Shown in pieces: positions 1 to 10,044 of a stretch of DNA of 53,966 nucleotides (its first letter is position 1; each line of letters begins with the position of its first letter). This DNA is from [Clostridium] methylpentosum DSM 5476 (lineage in GTDB: Bacteria; Bacillota; Clostridia; Oscillospirales; Ruminococcaceae): the NCBI GenBank assembly GCA_000158655.1, contig EQ973342.1, positions 1 to 53,966 of the forward strand. The letters run 5' to 3'. A program made the position numbers and the translations under genes. The notes under the pieces were generated by a model, which worked only from the letters and a program-made list of their open reading frames with translations, was not told the DNA's origin and did no database searches.

Positions 1-1
1 A

Positions 2-118
2 AAAGCAGAAGGGAAAACAAACTGTGAAATAGCGGAGTATTTTGGTTTTCAGGACAAATCTGCGTTTTTCTACGCCTGGGGCTTTTATTCTCTGTCCGTT
101 CCCTCTGGTGCACTGTAA
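2..118 (+). pseudogene. Partial helix-turn-helix fragment, possibly IS-related
   Basis: The window opens inside an open frame that ends with TAA at 116-118. The translated stretch contains EIAEYFGFQDKSAFFYAW, which resembles the helix-turn-helix segment of small DNA-binding ORFs found with IS3-type elements in Clostridia. No start is visible because the frame runs off the left edge, and the C-terminus (FYSLSVPSGAL) does not look like a normal continuation. I read it as the truncated end of a decayed gene. The family call is from resemblance only and is weak. Confidence 0.3.
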
Positions 119-138
119 ATAGAGCAGGGGGTGTCTTT

Positions 139-384
139 TCAGGTGCGAGACAGCGGTGGTTCTTCGGTAAAATACGACGCGTGGGCATAGCCGATGTGGT
201 CGCCGGCCCTCACAGCGAGCCAATCCCCTCGGCGTTCGAGGATGTCGACCAGATTGCCAGCATTGAGCAGCCGTATGATGTTGGCGCTGTCGGATGTGTC
301 CGGCTGAGTGCGCACCCGCACGCTGTTTGCGGTGCAGCAGGCTTTTGTAAGCGCTCCCCAAGCTGGGTTTGTCTGGATGTATTG
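139..384 (-). pseudogene. Remnant of a bacterial SH3-domain protein (C-terminus)
   Basis: The minus-strand frame from 384 to 139 reads like the last part of an SH3_3 domain: NSVRVRTQPDTSDS, then a V-D-I-L-E-R-RGDWLAV core and a GYAHASYF end. That is the usual pattern of cell-wall-binding SH3 repeats in amidases and other wall hydrolases. In-frame TGA (385-387) closes the frame upstream, and no ATG or ribosome site precedes it; only an internal GTG at 321 could start a 60-residue product. A 60-residue lone SH3 unit is shorter than the proteins that normally carry it, so this is probably a decayed 3' end rather than a working gene. Confidence 0.5.
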
Positions 385-590
385 TCAACTATTTTGAAGG
401 CTAAACCAAATGCCGTTTTCTTCTCAAAACAATGGAAGAAAGATACAGAAGGGCCTGGAAAAAATGCCTTTTTTCGTGTCACAGAGTGAAAAAAATACCG
501 GTTTATTTAATCAGAATTCCTAATTTTGAATTGCAATCCGATTTAGTAATGATAGAAAGTCATGAAGTGGCCGTTTTGAGGCCGGATTGA

Positions 591-619
591 TTGACAAATG
601 ATCGGACACTTTGTATAAT
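591..619 (+). promoter_or_regulatory. Sigma-A promoter of the XRE regulator
   Basis: TTGACA at 591-596 and TATAAT at 614-619 are separated by exactly 17 bases, a perfect consensus. It lies about 50 bases upstream of the ATG at 670, with a GGGAGGGG ribosome site between them. The 385-590 stretch before it holds no gene I can recognise. Confidence 0.85.
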
Positions 620-669
620 AAATACATAAATTGTCGAATGGTACAAAAGGGAGGGGAAGCAAGCTTCTT

Positions 670-948
670 ATGGAATTGACGGTCGAAGCCAAACAACAAT
701 TCATTCAAACACTGACCAAAAACCTGCCCGTCCTGCGCGCAAAGCTGGGGATGTCCCAGGCGGAGCTCGCCTCAAAGGTGGGTCTTGCGCGTCAGACCAT
801 TGCGAGCATTGAGAATGAAAAACGCCCCATGATGTGGCAGACTTTTTTGTCGATTCTCATGCTGTTTTACTGCAACCCCAAAACAGAGCCCCTGCTCTGT
901 GCACTGGGGATTTACAACCAGCAGCTCGAAGAGTTTTTTGTGAGTTAG
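670..948 (+). CDS. XRE-family helix-turn-helix regulator
   Basis: A 92-residue protein with a Cro/CI-type HTH: MSQAELASKVGLARQTIASI is the classic helix 2-turn-helix 3 segment, at about residues 31-50. The C-terminal 40 residues are hydrophobic/aromatic and may mediate dimerisation. The start is set at ATG 670 because GGGAGGGG lies 12 bases upstream; a frame-open upstream codon at 631 has no ribosome site. It sits 195 bp before the polysaccharide operon on the same strand, so it could regulate that operon or be read through into it. Target genes are unknown. Confidence 0.85.
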   Translation: MELTVEAKQQFIQTLTKNLPVLRAKLGMSQAELASKVGLARQTIASIENEKRPMMWQTFLSILMLFYCNPKTEPLLCALGIYNQQLEEFFVS

Positions 949-1143
949 AAATTGATTTGCCTCAATTACGGATTGGGATGGGAGGGTATGCGGCGTGCAC
1001 TGTCAAGCTTTTATTATGGAACAAAACAGCCTGCGGGCTGCCTGTGTGCGGGCAGCCCTTGCGGGTGTTGGCGTAGCGAGAGGCGACAGTGAAACAACTG
1101 CCGCTGTTTTTACGTCTGAGGCAAAAAAAGGAGACTGTAATCG

Positions 1144-2268
<1,125 letters not shown>

Positions 2269-2397
2269 ACTCCCCCCTTTTGAATCGGCTGCTTGCGCTG
2301 CCCGTCACGTTCGCGGCTGCATTCTGCCTGAGCAGGGCCGGCCGATGGTTCGCCTCTGCGTCGGGAAAAAGATTAAAATTCAGTTGAGGTGCGGTTC

Positions 2398-3039
2398 ATG
2401 TATCAAAACTATATCAAAAGAATCCTAGACATTGGCTGCGCTGTTGCCGCGCTTCTCGTCTTTTGCTGGCTCTTTGCCCTCGTCGCCCTGTTGGTGCGGA
2501 TCAAGCTCGGCAGCCCGGTGCTTTTTACCCAGGACCGTCCGGGCAAGGATGAAAAAATTTTTAAGCTCTATAAATTCCGCACCATGACCGACCAGAGGGA
2601 CGGAGAGGGGAACCTCCTCCCCGACGAGGTGCGGCTGACCAAATTCGGAAGACTGTTGCGCAAAACCAGCCTTGACGAGCTGCCCGAGGCGCTCAACATC
2701 CTCAAGGGGGACATGAGCGTAGTCGGTCCCCGGCCGCTGCTGGTCAAATACCTGCCCCTGTACAACGAGACCCAGCGCCGCCGCCACGAGGTGCGTCCCG
2801 GCCTGTCTGGGCTCGCGCAGGTCAACGGCCGCAACGCCTGTTCTTGGGAGGAGAAATTCGCCTACGACGTGGAGTATGTCGACCACATTTCCTTTTTCGG
2901 GGACGTCAAAATCATTCTGCAGACGGTGAAAAAAGCGTTTGTCCGGGCCGAAGGGATCAGCGCCGAGGGTGTGGCCACCATGGAGGAATTCCACGGCGCC
3001 CCCGCACCCGAGCCGCACAAGGAGGAACTGCATGTCTGA
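2398..3039 (+). CDS. pglC: Priming phosphoglycosyl transferase (PglC-like)
   Basis: A 213-residue monotopic phosphoglycosyl transferase of the bacterial sugar transferase family. It transfers a sugar-1-phosphate from a UDP-sugar to undecaprenyl phosphate to start repeat-unit assembly. Residues 10-35 form the membrane re-entrant helix, SLDELPEALN (91-100) holds the catalytic Asp-Glu pair, and VRPGLSGLAQVNGRN follows. The length is that of the small PglC type, without the N-terminal dehydratase-like region of WbaP. The start is ATG 2398, nine bases after GAGG; the GTG at 2389 has no spacing for a ribosome site. It overlaps the next gene by 8 bases. With pglE and pglD adjacent, diNAcBac-phosphate is the likely primer. 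Confidence 0.88.
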   Translation: MYQNYIKRILDIGCAVAALLVFCWLFALVALLVRIKLGSPVLFTQDRPGKDEKIFKLYKFRTMTDQRDGEGNLLPDEVRLTKFGRLLRKTSLDELPEALNILKGDMSVVGPRPLLVKYLPLYNETQRRRHEVRPGLSGLAQVNGRNACSWEEKFAYDVEYVDHISFFGDVKIILQTVKKAFVRAEGISAEGVATMEEFHGAPAPEPHKEELHV

Positions 3040-3643
3040 GATCATCATTTTAGGGGCCGGGGGGCACGCCAAGGTGCTCGCCGATCTGGTTGTGAAAACC
3101 GGTCACACCCTGCTCGGCTTTTTGGACGACACCTCCGGCCATCCCCCTGTGCTCGGTTTTCCCATCCTCGGGCGGATTGAGGAGGCCGGGCGGTTTTCCG
3201 ACCGGGCCCAGTTTTTAATCGGCATTGGTTCCAACGCCGTCCGCAAGCGGTTTGACGGGGAGCTCCCAGTGCGTTGGGCAACCCTTGTCCATCCCTCCGC
3301 CACAGTGGGACTTGGAGCGGAGATCGGGGAGGGGACGGTACTGCTCGCCGGCGCGGTCGTCAACCCCTGCGCCCAGGTCGGAAGGCACTGCATCCTCAAC
3401 ACCGGCTCGGTGGTTGAACACGACTGCCGCGTCGGGGACTACGTCCACCTCTCGCCCAATGCCACCCTCTGCGGCACCGTCACAGTTGGGGAGGGCTCCC
3501 ACGTCGGGGCGGGTGCGGTGGTGCGCAACAATTTGACCATTGCCCCCGGCTGCGTGCTCGGTGTGGGCTGCGCAGTGGCGCGGGAGATCACACAGAGCGG
3601 CACCTATGTCGGGGTGCCTGCAAGGAGACTGGAACAGAGATGA
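3032..3643 (+). CDS. pglD: UDP-amino-sugar acetyltransferase (PglD-like)
   Basis: A 203-residue acetyltransferase with the PglD/NeuD layout. The N-terminal nucleotide-binding fold has the GAGGHAKV motif at residues 8-15, and a left-handed beta-helix of hexapeptide repeats covers roughly residues 90-190 (for example TVGLGAEIGEGTVLLAGAVV). It would N-acetylate the 4-amino group made by the pglE product to give UDP-diNAc-bacillosamine. AAGGAGG sits just before ATG 3032, and the gene overlaps pglC by 8 bases and the next gene by 4, so translation is coupled. Substrate is inferred from context. Confidence 0.85.
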   Translation: MSEIIILGAGGHAKVLADLVVKTGHTLLGFLDDTSGHPPVLGFPILGRIEEAGRFSDRAQFLIGIGSNAVRKRFDGELPVRWATLVHPSATVGLGAEIGEGTVLLAGAVVNPCAQVGRHCILNTGSVVEHDCRVGDYVHLSPNATLCGTVTVGEGSHVGAGAVVRNNLTIAPGCVLGVGCAVAREITQSGTYVGVPARRLEQR

Positions 3644-4728
3644 AACGGGTGTTAATCCTCGCCAACTTTGACGTTGGCCTCTATAAATTCCGCAAAGAGC
3701 TGATCGGGGAGCTGCTCGCCCGCGGCTGTGAGGTGTTCCTTTCCCTGCCGGACGGGGAATTCATCCAGCCGCTTGTTGCAATGGGCTGCAAATTTCTCAA
3801 CACCCCGGTCGACCGCCGGGGAATCAATCCGGGAACGGACTTGAAGCTCTTCCGGCGCTATCAAAAATTGCTCAGGCAGGTGCGGCCGGATCTCGTGATC
3901 ACCTACACCATTAAGCCGAACATTTACGGCGGCATCGCCTGCCGGCTCGCGAAAGTCCCCTACGCGGTCAACATCACCGGGCTCGGCACCGCCTTCCAAA
4001 CCGAGGGGCTGTTCAAGCGCCTGATTGTGCGGCTGTACAAAACCGCCTGCAAACGGGCGAAAGTCGTCTTTTTTGAGAATGAAGAGAACCAGCGGGTTTT
4101 TGTGGAGCACCGCATCGTCCCGCGGGAACAGACCTGTAAGCTCAACGGGGCGGGGGTCAACCTCGAAGAGTATCCCCTTTGCGAATATCCCCCGGAGGAC
4201 GGGGAACTGCGTTTCCTGTTCGTCGGGCGGGTGATGAAGGAAAAAGGGGTGGACGAGCTGTTTGAGGCAGCCCGCCGGATCCGGCGGGAGCACCCCTCTG
4301 TATCATTTGACGTCGTCGGCCCCTTTGAGGATGACTACAAGGAAAAAATTGACCGGCTCGTCGGCGAAGGGGTCATTCGCTACCACGGCTTTCAGTCCGA
4401 CGTCCGCCCGTTCTACCAGCGCTGCCACTGCTTTGTGCTCCCCTCCTACCACGAGGGGATGGCCAACACCCTGCTCGAGGCGGGCGCGACGGGGCGTCCG
4501 CTCATCACCAGCGACATCCCCGGCTGCCGCGAAGCAGTTGTAAACGGGGAGTCGGGAATTCTGGCAAAGGCGGGCAGTGTGGATTCCCTCACCGACGCGC
4601 TCAGAGATTTTATCGGACTGCCCTATGAACAAAAAGCATACAGGGCGGCGCGATCGTTTCAATACGTTCGAGTGCATTTTGATAAAAATGAGATTATCAA
4701 ACAGACAATAAGGAATTTATATTTATGA
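3640..4728 (+). CDS. Glycosyltransferase family 4 (PglA/WbpH-like)
   Basis: A 362-residue GT-B fold transferase. FLFVGRVMKEKGVDELFEA starts the donor domain, and HEGMANTLLEAGATGRP has the E-x7-E pattern of retaining GT4 enzymes. Being just after the pglE-C-D genes, it may add the second sugar to the lipid-linked primer, as PglA does; donor and linkage are unknown. ATGA overlap couples it to both neighbours. The last ~100 bases (about 4620-4728) become AT-rich, matching the block that follows, so a recombination boundary may lie in its 3' end. Confidence 0.85.
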   Translation: MKRVLILANFDVGLYKFRKELIGELLARGCEVFLSLPDGEFIQPLVAMGCKFLNTPVDRRGINPGTDLKLFRRYQKLLRQVRPDLVITYTIKPNIYGGIACRLAKVPYAVNITGLGTAFQTEGLFKRLIVRLYKTACKRAKVVFFENEENQRVFVEHRIVPREQTCKLNGAGVNLEEYPLCEYPPEDGELRFLFVGRVMKEKGVDELFEAARRIRREHPSVSFDVVGPFEDDYKEKIDRLVGEGVIRYHGFQSDVRPFYQRCHCFVLPSYHEGMANTLLEAGATGRPLITSDIPGCREAVVNGESGILAKAGSVDSLTDALRDFIGLPYEQKAYRAARSFQYVRVHFDKNEIIKQTIRNLYL

Positions 4729-5837
4729 AAAAAATTGGAATATTAACGCATTACACGGTCAACAATCAGGGTGCAATTCTCCAATTATATGCACTCTATC
4801 ATCAATTAAAGGATATGGGCTATGAGCCGTATGTCTTGACCTATCAGAAAAATTTTGACTTTGCCGATGAGGACACCCGTAAGAGATACCACATTGGACC
4901 GGGCTCCTATGGATATTTTATAAAAGAATATTTGATCAAAAAGGGCTTTCGGATCACCTATTTCAACTATAGGAAAAACCAAATACTTTCCCGTTTCAAG
5001 CAGGAAGAATTTCGTTTTACCGATTATCAGGACGATTCGATGGACGTCGCGATTGTTGGAAGCGATGAGGTATTTAGCATTCCAGTTGGTATCAATCAAA
5101 TGATGTACGGGTATGGGGTTGGAGCAGACCGGCTTGTTTCTTACGCCCCTTCTTTTGGACAGACGGATCTCGCTCTTTTGCAACAGCATAATTGCGTGGA
5201 TTTGATCAGCAATGGGCTCAAGAAGTTTGACAGTCTTTCGGTGCGCGACCAGCACTCGGCAGAGATGGTTCGCAGCTTAGCGGATGTGGATGCTCAGATT
5301 GTCTGTGACCCCGTTGTTTTGTACGATTTTAGCAAACGTCCGATTGGGAAAAGAAAAATCAGTCAGGATTACATTTTAGTTTACGCCTACGACAAAATGA
5401 TGAACAATCCTGAGGAAATAGAGGCCATCCGCGGATTTGCGAAGCGGCGGAATTTGAAGGTTGTTTCCGCTGGAACATACCATAAATGGTGTGATTACAA
5501 CATTCCATGCGATCCGGTGGAATGGCTGGATTACTTCCACTATGCGAGTTATGCTGTGGTGGACACTTTTCACGGACTGCTCGCCTCTCTTGTGACAGGG
5601 TCCAATGTCGCCATTTTGGTTCGTTCGATCAACACGAACAAGCTCAATTATCTGGCAGTCCAGTTTGGAGTAGAAAACCGGATTGTGCGCGGGGACCTGA
5701 CGCGGCAGCTTGAGAAGGTGTTCGACGCCGAACCGGATTATGAAACAATAAACGGATGCATCAATGACTTGCGGAAAAAGGGGCTCAGTTTTTTAACTCG
5801 GTCGATTGAGGGCAGTGTCAATGAACAATATCAATGA
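4725..5837 (+). CDS. Polysaccharide pyruvyl transferase family protein
   Basis: A 370-residue protein of the polysaccharide pyruvyl transferase family. N-terminal MKKIGILTHYTVNNQGAILQ and the central VAIVGSDEVFS followed by LVSYAPSFG are the family's glycine/aspartate signatures, and DTFHGLLASL near residue 285 holds the conserved histidine. Members add a pyruvate ketal from phosphoenolpyruvate to a sugar of the repeat unit, giving it negative charge. It overlaps the downstream FrhB-like gene by 17 bases; this pairing is common in clostridial capsule loci. A second family member lies at 18090. Confidence 0.85.
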   Translation: MKKIGILTHYTVNNQGAILQLYALYHQLKDMGYEPYVLTYQKNFDFADEDTRKRYHIGPGSYGYFIKEYLIKKGFRITYFNYRKNQILSRFKQEEFRFTDYQDDSMDVAIVGSDEVFSIPVGINQMMYGYGVGADRLVSYAPSFGQTDLALLQQHNCVDLISNGLKKFDSLSVRDQHSAEMVRSLADVDAQIVCDPVVLYDFSKRPIGKRKISQDYILVYAYDKMMNNPEEIEAIRGFAKRRNLKVVSAGTYHKWCDYNIPCDPVEWLDYFHYASYAVVDTFHGLLASLVTGSNVAILVRSINTNKLNYLAVQFGVENRIVRGDLTRQLEKVFDAEPDYETINGCINDLRKKGLSFLTRSIEGSVNEQYQ

Positions 5838-7053
5838 GAAACAGGACAGCCTGTGCACAGGGTGCGGCGCATGCTATGCAATATGTCCTCACAATGCAAT
5901 CAGCTATGAGATCGGGCCAAAGGGATTTTTTATAGCGCATGCAGAGGAGGATCGGTGCACACACTGCGGATTGTGCACCAAGAGCTGTATCAAATTTTCT
6001 ATTCATCGAGACGACTGCGCAGATCTTTTTCAGAAAAGCTTGTACGCTGCACAGAGCAGCAATCCACAAGATTTAGAAAGCTGCACTTCTGGCGGCGTGG
6101 CGCAGGCATTTTCAAAAATGGCGGTTTCGCAGCAAAGAACTGTGTTGGGCACTGTCTATGATCCTGACAGGCAGATTGCAAAAACAGTGTTTGCTGACAC
6201 ACAGCAGGAGTTGGAGCCGCTAAAGGGGTCCAAATACCTGCAAAGCGAGACGGCGCACGCTTACCGTGAGCTCATAAAGGATATGCGGATCCATTTACAT
6301 AAACAGTATCTGGTGTTTGGAACTCCCTGTCAAATCTACGGATTGTCCGGTATACTCAGCCACTTGGGCCTGAGGGAACGGGCCGTGCTGGTTGACCTAT
6401 GCTGCCACGGCATCCCGTCCTACCTTGTCTGGAACAATTACTTAGAGCATTTGAAAAACAAAAAGGGATTGAGCAAAATTGACCAGGTTGTGTTCCGCGA
6501 TAAAGTGTATGGCTGGCACAATTACACCATGCATATCCGGGGCAATGGGAAAGAATTCTATGAATGCAGTGAGAACTCCTTGCTGTACCAAGCTTTTTTT
6601 GACAATGTTTTTCTCAATACGCCCTGTCTAAAATGCGAGTTGAGAAGGAAGTATTCCAGAGCGGATATTCGACTGGGAGATTTTTGGGGAAAAGACTACA
6701 TTCAAAGGGACGACGGAGTGACCGCTGTATTTGTGCTTACCCAGAGGGGAAAAGAATTTTGGGATTCGGCGAAGGAGAATCTGCACATTCTTGATCAGCA
6801 CCAGCCAGAGGATTGCCTTGCGTACCAGAGCTTGCACATCTACAATATTTCCGAGCAGCTCCAGACCGAATCAATTGAGGCGCTTTCCAAAAACCATAAC
6901 TTGAAAAAGACAATGCGAATTTATCGAAGGTCATTTCCTTTTCGGTATCATGTCAAGCTGGCGGTGAAAAGAGCCAGCGCAGGGATCCCCATGTCGTTGC
7001 GGATCCGTTTGAAAAAGTCATATCAAAAACGAACATCATCAGAAAGAGAGTAA
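5821..7053 (+). CDS. Ferredoxin-FrhB fusion (coenzyme F420 hydrogenase beta-like reductase)
   Basis: A 410-residue protein. The N-terminus carries two 4Fe-4S motifs, C12-C15-C18-C22 and C46-C49-C52-C56, and the rest matches the FrhB N- and C-terminal domains (GSKYLQSETAHAYREL; FGTPCQIYGLSG; CCHGIPSYLVW; DIRLGDFWG). Relatives are flavin/iron-sulphur oxidoreductases. In polysaccharide loci they sit next to pyruvyl transferases, and a role in sugar modification is inferred only. The start is ATG 5821, after GAGG at 5808; a TTG at 5806 lacks a site. It overlaps the previous gene by 17 bases. Confidence 0.82.
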   Translation: MNNINEKQDSLCTGCGACYAICPHNAISYEIGPKGFFIAHAEEDRCTHCGLCTKSCIKFSIHRDDCADLFQKSLYAAQSSNPQDLESCTSGGVAQAFSKMAVSQQRTVLGTVYDPDRQIAKTVFADTQQELEPLKGSKYLQSETAHAYRELIKDMRIHLHKQYLVFGTPCQIYGLSGILSHLGLRERAVLVDLCCHGIPSYLVWNNYLEHLKNKKGLSKIDQVVFRDKVYGWHNYTMHIRGNGKEFYECSENSLLYQAFFDNVFLNTPCLKCELRRKYSRADIRLGDFWGKDYIQRDDGVTAVFVLTQRGKEFWDSAKENLHILDQHQPEDCLAYQSLHIYNISEQLQTESIEALSKNHNLKKTMRIYRRSFPFRYHVKLAVKRASAGIPMSLRIRLKKSYQKRTSSERE

Positions 7054-7057
7054 AACA

Positions 7058-8266
7058 GTGGGAAAGAGTGGTCGATACATCCTTTATATTGGCGCGATGA
7101 TCATGCCGGACCGCAATGCGGGGGCGCAACGGGCCAGATCAATTTTAAAGTCCATCCAGGAAATAGGTTATCAAGGGGTTGTAGTAGGACTCGATAACCA
7201 GCTTCCCAGTGGGAGCGACGTGCTGAGCACCAAAGCTGTTTATCATGGTACGGACTGCTACTGTGTCCGCTATCCGGCTACTGTGGGCGAATGGCTCAAT
7301 AGGATGTGGACAATCCAGCCGTTTGTTCAGGTTATGGAAGCATATGGAATTGAGAATTTCAAGGCAGTGCTTGCAATTGACTACGAAGTTGCTGCTCTGT
7401 GTCGGCTCAGACATTTTTGCAGAAAACATGATATTGCGTTGATCGCAGATTCTATGGAATGGTATGAAAAATCAGATCTCCCATTCCCGCGCAACCTTGT
7501 CAAAGACCTCGACACCTCTCTTAGAATGAAATGGCTTTACCCAAAATTCAAAAACATGATTTGCATTAGCCAGTATTTATACAACCATTTTCATGGTTTG
7601 GTCGCGAATGTAGCCAAGGTTCCAGTATCAATTGACCGCACAGAGGAAAAGTGGAGCAAGCTACCTGACTATCGGCCGCAACCGATCTGTACGATCGCAT
7701 ATGCGGGGAATCCAGGCGATCACTGCATCAAAGAACGGGTTGATTGGCTCATCCGGGCAGCGTGTGAGTTGTCCGCACAGGGAACTGCATGCCGCCTCAG
7801 GTTGATGGGATTTGATCAGGAATGGTTTGAAGGACAAAATCCTTCCTTAATGCAGCTTGCTGGTTACCGAGAAACAGTTTGTTATCTAGGGAAGCTTACA
7901 CATCGGGAATGCCTGTCTGAGCAGGCGCAAGCGGATTTCTTTGCCATCATACGGGAGGACAGACTGGTGACACGGGCGGGATTTCCCACCAAGCTCTCGG
8001 AGGGAATTGGATGCGGCACGCCAGTTTTGGCAACTCCTTTTAGCAACATTGCAGAATATCTGCAACCCGGCGGAGAGGCCTGCCGTGTTGGCTTCCTTTC
8101 ATCTGGATTTGAATATCAAGATGTCGTTTGGCTTGTTCAACAGGCAGTGCGCTGTAGTGAAGAACAACGAATGAACCTTCACCAGCAGTGCAAGGAGTTT
8201 CACGAACTTGATTATAACCGTTTTAACGATGAATTAGAGGATTTTTTAAATGGACTGTACGAATGA
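7058..8266 (+). CDS. Glycosyltransferase, GT4-like
   Basis: A 402-residue GT-B type transferase. YILYIGAMIMPDRNAGAQRA looks like the N-terminal acceptor-binding loop. PICTIAYAGNPGDH begins the donor domain, and FPTKLSEGIGCGTPVLATPF is the usual C-terminal nucleotide-sugar binding segment. It starts at GTG 7058, four bases after the previous stop, with AGAGAG upstream. It presumably adds one sugar of the repeat unit at the inner membrane face; donor unknown. Confidence 0.8.
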   Translation: MGKSGRYILYIGAMIMPDRNAGAQRARSILKSIQEIGYQGVVVGLDNQLPSGSDVLSTKAVYHGTDCYCVRYPATVGEWLNRMWTIQPFVQVMEAYGIENFKAVLAIDYEVAALCRLRHFCRKHDIALIADSMEWYEKSDLPFPRNLVKDLDTSLRMKWLYPKFKNMICISQYLYNHFHGLVANVAKVPVSIDRTEEKWSKLPDYRPQPICTIAYAGNPGDHCIKERVDWLIRAACELSAQGTACRLRLMGFDQEWFEGQNPSLMQLAGYRETVCYLGKLTHRECLSEQAQADFFAIIREDRLVTRAGFPTKLSEGIGCGTPVLATPFSNIAEYLQPGGEACRVGFLSSGFEYQDVVWLVQQAVRCSEEQRMNLHQQCKEFHELDYNRFNDELEDFLNGLYE

Positions 8267-9527
8267 AACAACTCAGCAGAGCCGGTATATCAAGGCGAGG
8301 ACAGCGAAAAAACACTCAATTCCCCTCTGCCTCATTCTCTGTTTTTTATCTGTTTGGTGTATCTCACCGCCCCTTTTTATCAACGGGGCTGTTCGCTATA
8401 TTTCTCTTTTCGCGATGTTAGCTGGTCTGGTCTATACAGCCTTTTGCATGAAAAAGGTTGACTTTTACTCCGCAGTTCTCTTGTTTTATGTTGCATACAG
8501 CTGTTTTGCTGGCGTGAACCTCCAGGGAAGCGATTACATCCTCCAAAATGTCCAGTTGTTCATTTTGCTGGGTATTGCATATATGGCTTATCAGAACCAA
8601 AATAAAGAAGCCTACATCAAAAGCAAGGCGTTTTTGTGGGTCGTTCTTTGCATTTATCCAGTATGGATGTTTTTGACGATTCAGACATACGCCGTAGTCC
8701 CCAACATTTCTCGAGCGCTTGCGGGAAACGACAGAGCGGACACCATTTATTGGAGCCTTCGGGGCGTAGGCGGGTATGGAATGGTCTATTCCATTGTCAT
8801 TATGATCCCAATCCTCATCTATATCCTCAAAAACATTCGGTTTCGCAACAAGTTTCAAACGGCCTTAGTCTGGGTGAACCTCATCCTTTCGGTTGCGCTG
8901 ATCCTTATGGCGGGATACAGTCTGGCGTTGTTGATTTCAGTGATAGGAATCTTTTTTATTCTATTGTACAAACAGCGCGGACTTGACAGCTTTTTGAAGA
9001 TTTTGCTCGCTGTGATTGCGCTGCTGATCGTATATATCTTGTTTCGGAACAATTTTTTGAATTGGATTGTAGATATTACGAAGGGAAGCATGTACGAGAG
9101 GAAAGTTGTTGACATCATCAACTCAATGATGGAGAATCAGTCCACTGGAACGCTTGAAGCCAGGGTGGTTCGCTATCAACTCTCCTGGGAAACATTTATA
9201 GAACATCCTATTTTCGGTTGTTTCATTCAAGGAAGCAACGATGTCGGTGGCCATTCCTATTTCTTAGACATGTTTGCCCGGTTCGGGTTGTTCGGCGGAC
9301 TTTCCTTTCTTTATTTAGTGATTGCGCCGTTGGTAAAAATGTTTCGCAGCAACAGAAACCCAAGCATGTACCTCACTGCAATCGTTCAAGTGTTAGTCTT
9401 GGGCTTTACAAACAACTTTTCCGCTGCAATGGCGCCCATCCTATACCTACTTCCCCTGGCGGTTGAGCAGTATTGCGGCCTTTTTGGAAATGAAACTGGA
9501 GGTTGTCAGAATGAAAAACCCGTTTAA
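8250..9527 (+). CDS. wzy: O-antigen-ligase/polymerase-like membrane protein (Wzy candidate)
   Basis: A 425-residue very hydrophobic protein with about 10-12 predicted membrane segments, starting near residue 25. A larger extracytoplasmic loop sits around residues 270-325 and contains the stretch ARVVRYQLSWETFIEHPIFG, then GGHSYFLDMFARFG. That loop is typical of Wzy/WaaL proteins (family Wzy_C), which link lipid-borne repeat units outside the membrane. It overlaps the upstream gene by 17 bases and the downstream acetyltransferase by 17 bases. It is the only polymerase candidate in the locus and partners the Wzx at 13294. Confidence 0.8.
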   Translation: MDCTNETTQQSRYIKARTAKKHSIPLCLILCFLSVWCISPPLFINGAVRYISLFAMLAGLVYTAFCMKKVDFYSAVLLFYVAYSCFAGVNLQGSDYILQNVQLFILLGIAYMAYQNQNKEAYIKSKAFLWVVLCIYPVWMFLTIQTYAVVPNISRALAGNDRADTIYWSLRGVGGYGMVYSIVIMIPILIYILKNIRFRNKFQTALVWVNLILSVALILMAGYSLALLISVIGIFFILLYKQRGLDSFLKILLAVIALLIVYILFRNNFLNWIVDITKGSMYERKVVDIINSMMENQSTGTLEARVVRYQLSWETFIEHPIFGCFIQGSNDVGGHSYFLDMFARFGLFGGLSFLYLVIAPLVKMFRSNRNPSMYLTAIVQVLVLGFTNNFSAAMAPILYLLPLAVEQYCGLFGNETGGCQNEKPV

Positions 9528-10044
9528 GCTGTTTACCGTTCCTTTTCGTATGTTGCAAGCCCGTATTTCCCCTGAAAAATACGCTAGGAAAATTGGGGTC
9601 AATGCAAAAGGCTTTTTTCGGATCTATGGGGATGCCTATTCCTGTTTTGGTACAGAGCCTTGGATTATTACATTGGGAAACAATGTTCACATCACAAAAA
9701 ACGTGGAGTTCATCACACACGATGGGGCAACTCTCCTGTACCGTGACCAGATACCAGATTTGGAGATCACGAAACCGATTATTGTGGGCGATAATGTGTA
9801 CATCGGTGTTCACACAGTCATTCTTCCCGGCGTAAAGATTGGAAACAATGTGATCATTGGCGCGGGCTCTGTGGTGACAAAGGACATCCCGGACAACTCG
9901 GTTGCGGTCGGCACGCCTGCTCGGGTGATCAAATCATCGCAGGAATACCTTGAAAAGGCAAAACGGGAATCACTGCATCTTGGGCATTTGAAGGGAAAAG
10001 AGAAAGATGCTGCGTTGAGGAGTTATTATGGATATGAATCATAA
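9511..10044 (+). CDS. Hexapeptide-repeat acetyltransferase (LbH family)
   Basis: A 177-residue left-handed beta-helix O-acetyltransferase of the maltose/galactoside acetyltransferase-like type. ITLGNNVHITKNVEFITHDG, then VGDNVYIGVHTVILPGVKIG and NNVIIGAGSVVTKDIPDN show the repeating hexapeptide motif, and the active-site His is in the ITHDG segment. It would acetylate a hydroxyl on the polysaccharide repeat. The start is ATG 9511, with GGAGG 8 bases upstream; an earlier in-frame ATG at 9463 has no ribosome site. Confidence 0.85.
   Translation: MKNPFKLFTVPFRMLQARISPEKYARKIGVNAKGFFRIYGDAYSCFGTEPWIITLGNNVHITKNVEFITHDGATLLYRDQIPDLEITKPIIVGDNVYIGVHTVILPGVKIGNNVIIGAGSVVTKDIPDNSVAVGTPARVIKSSQEYLEKAKRESLHLGHLKGKEKDAALRSYYGYES

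Noticed and set aside
1030-1060. Hairpin GGGCTGCC/GGGCAGCCC before the pglE gene as attenuator
   Set aside because: There is no T run and no alternative fold or leader peptide that I can show.
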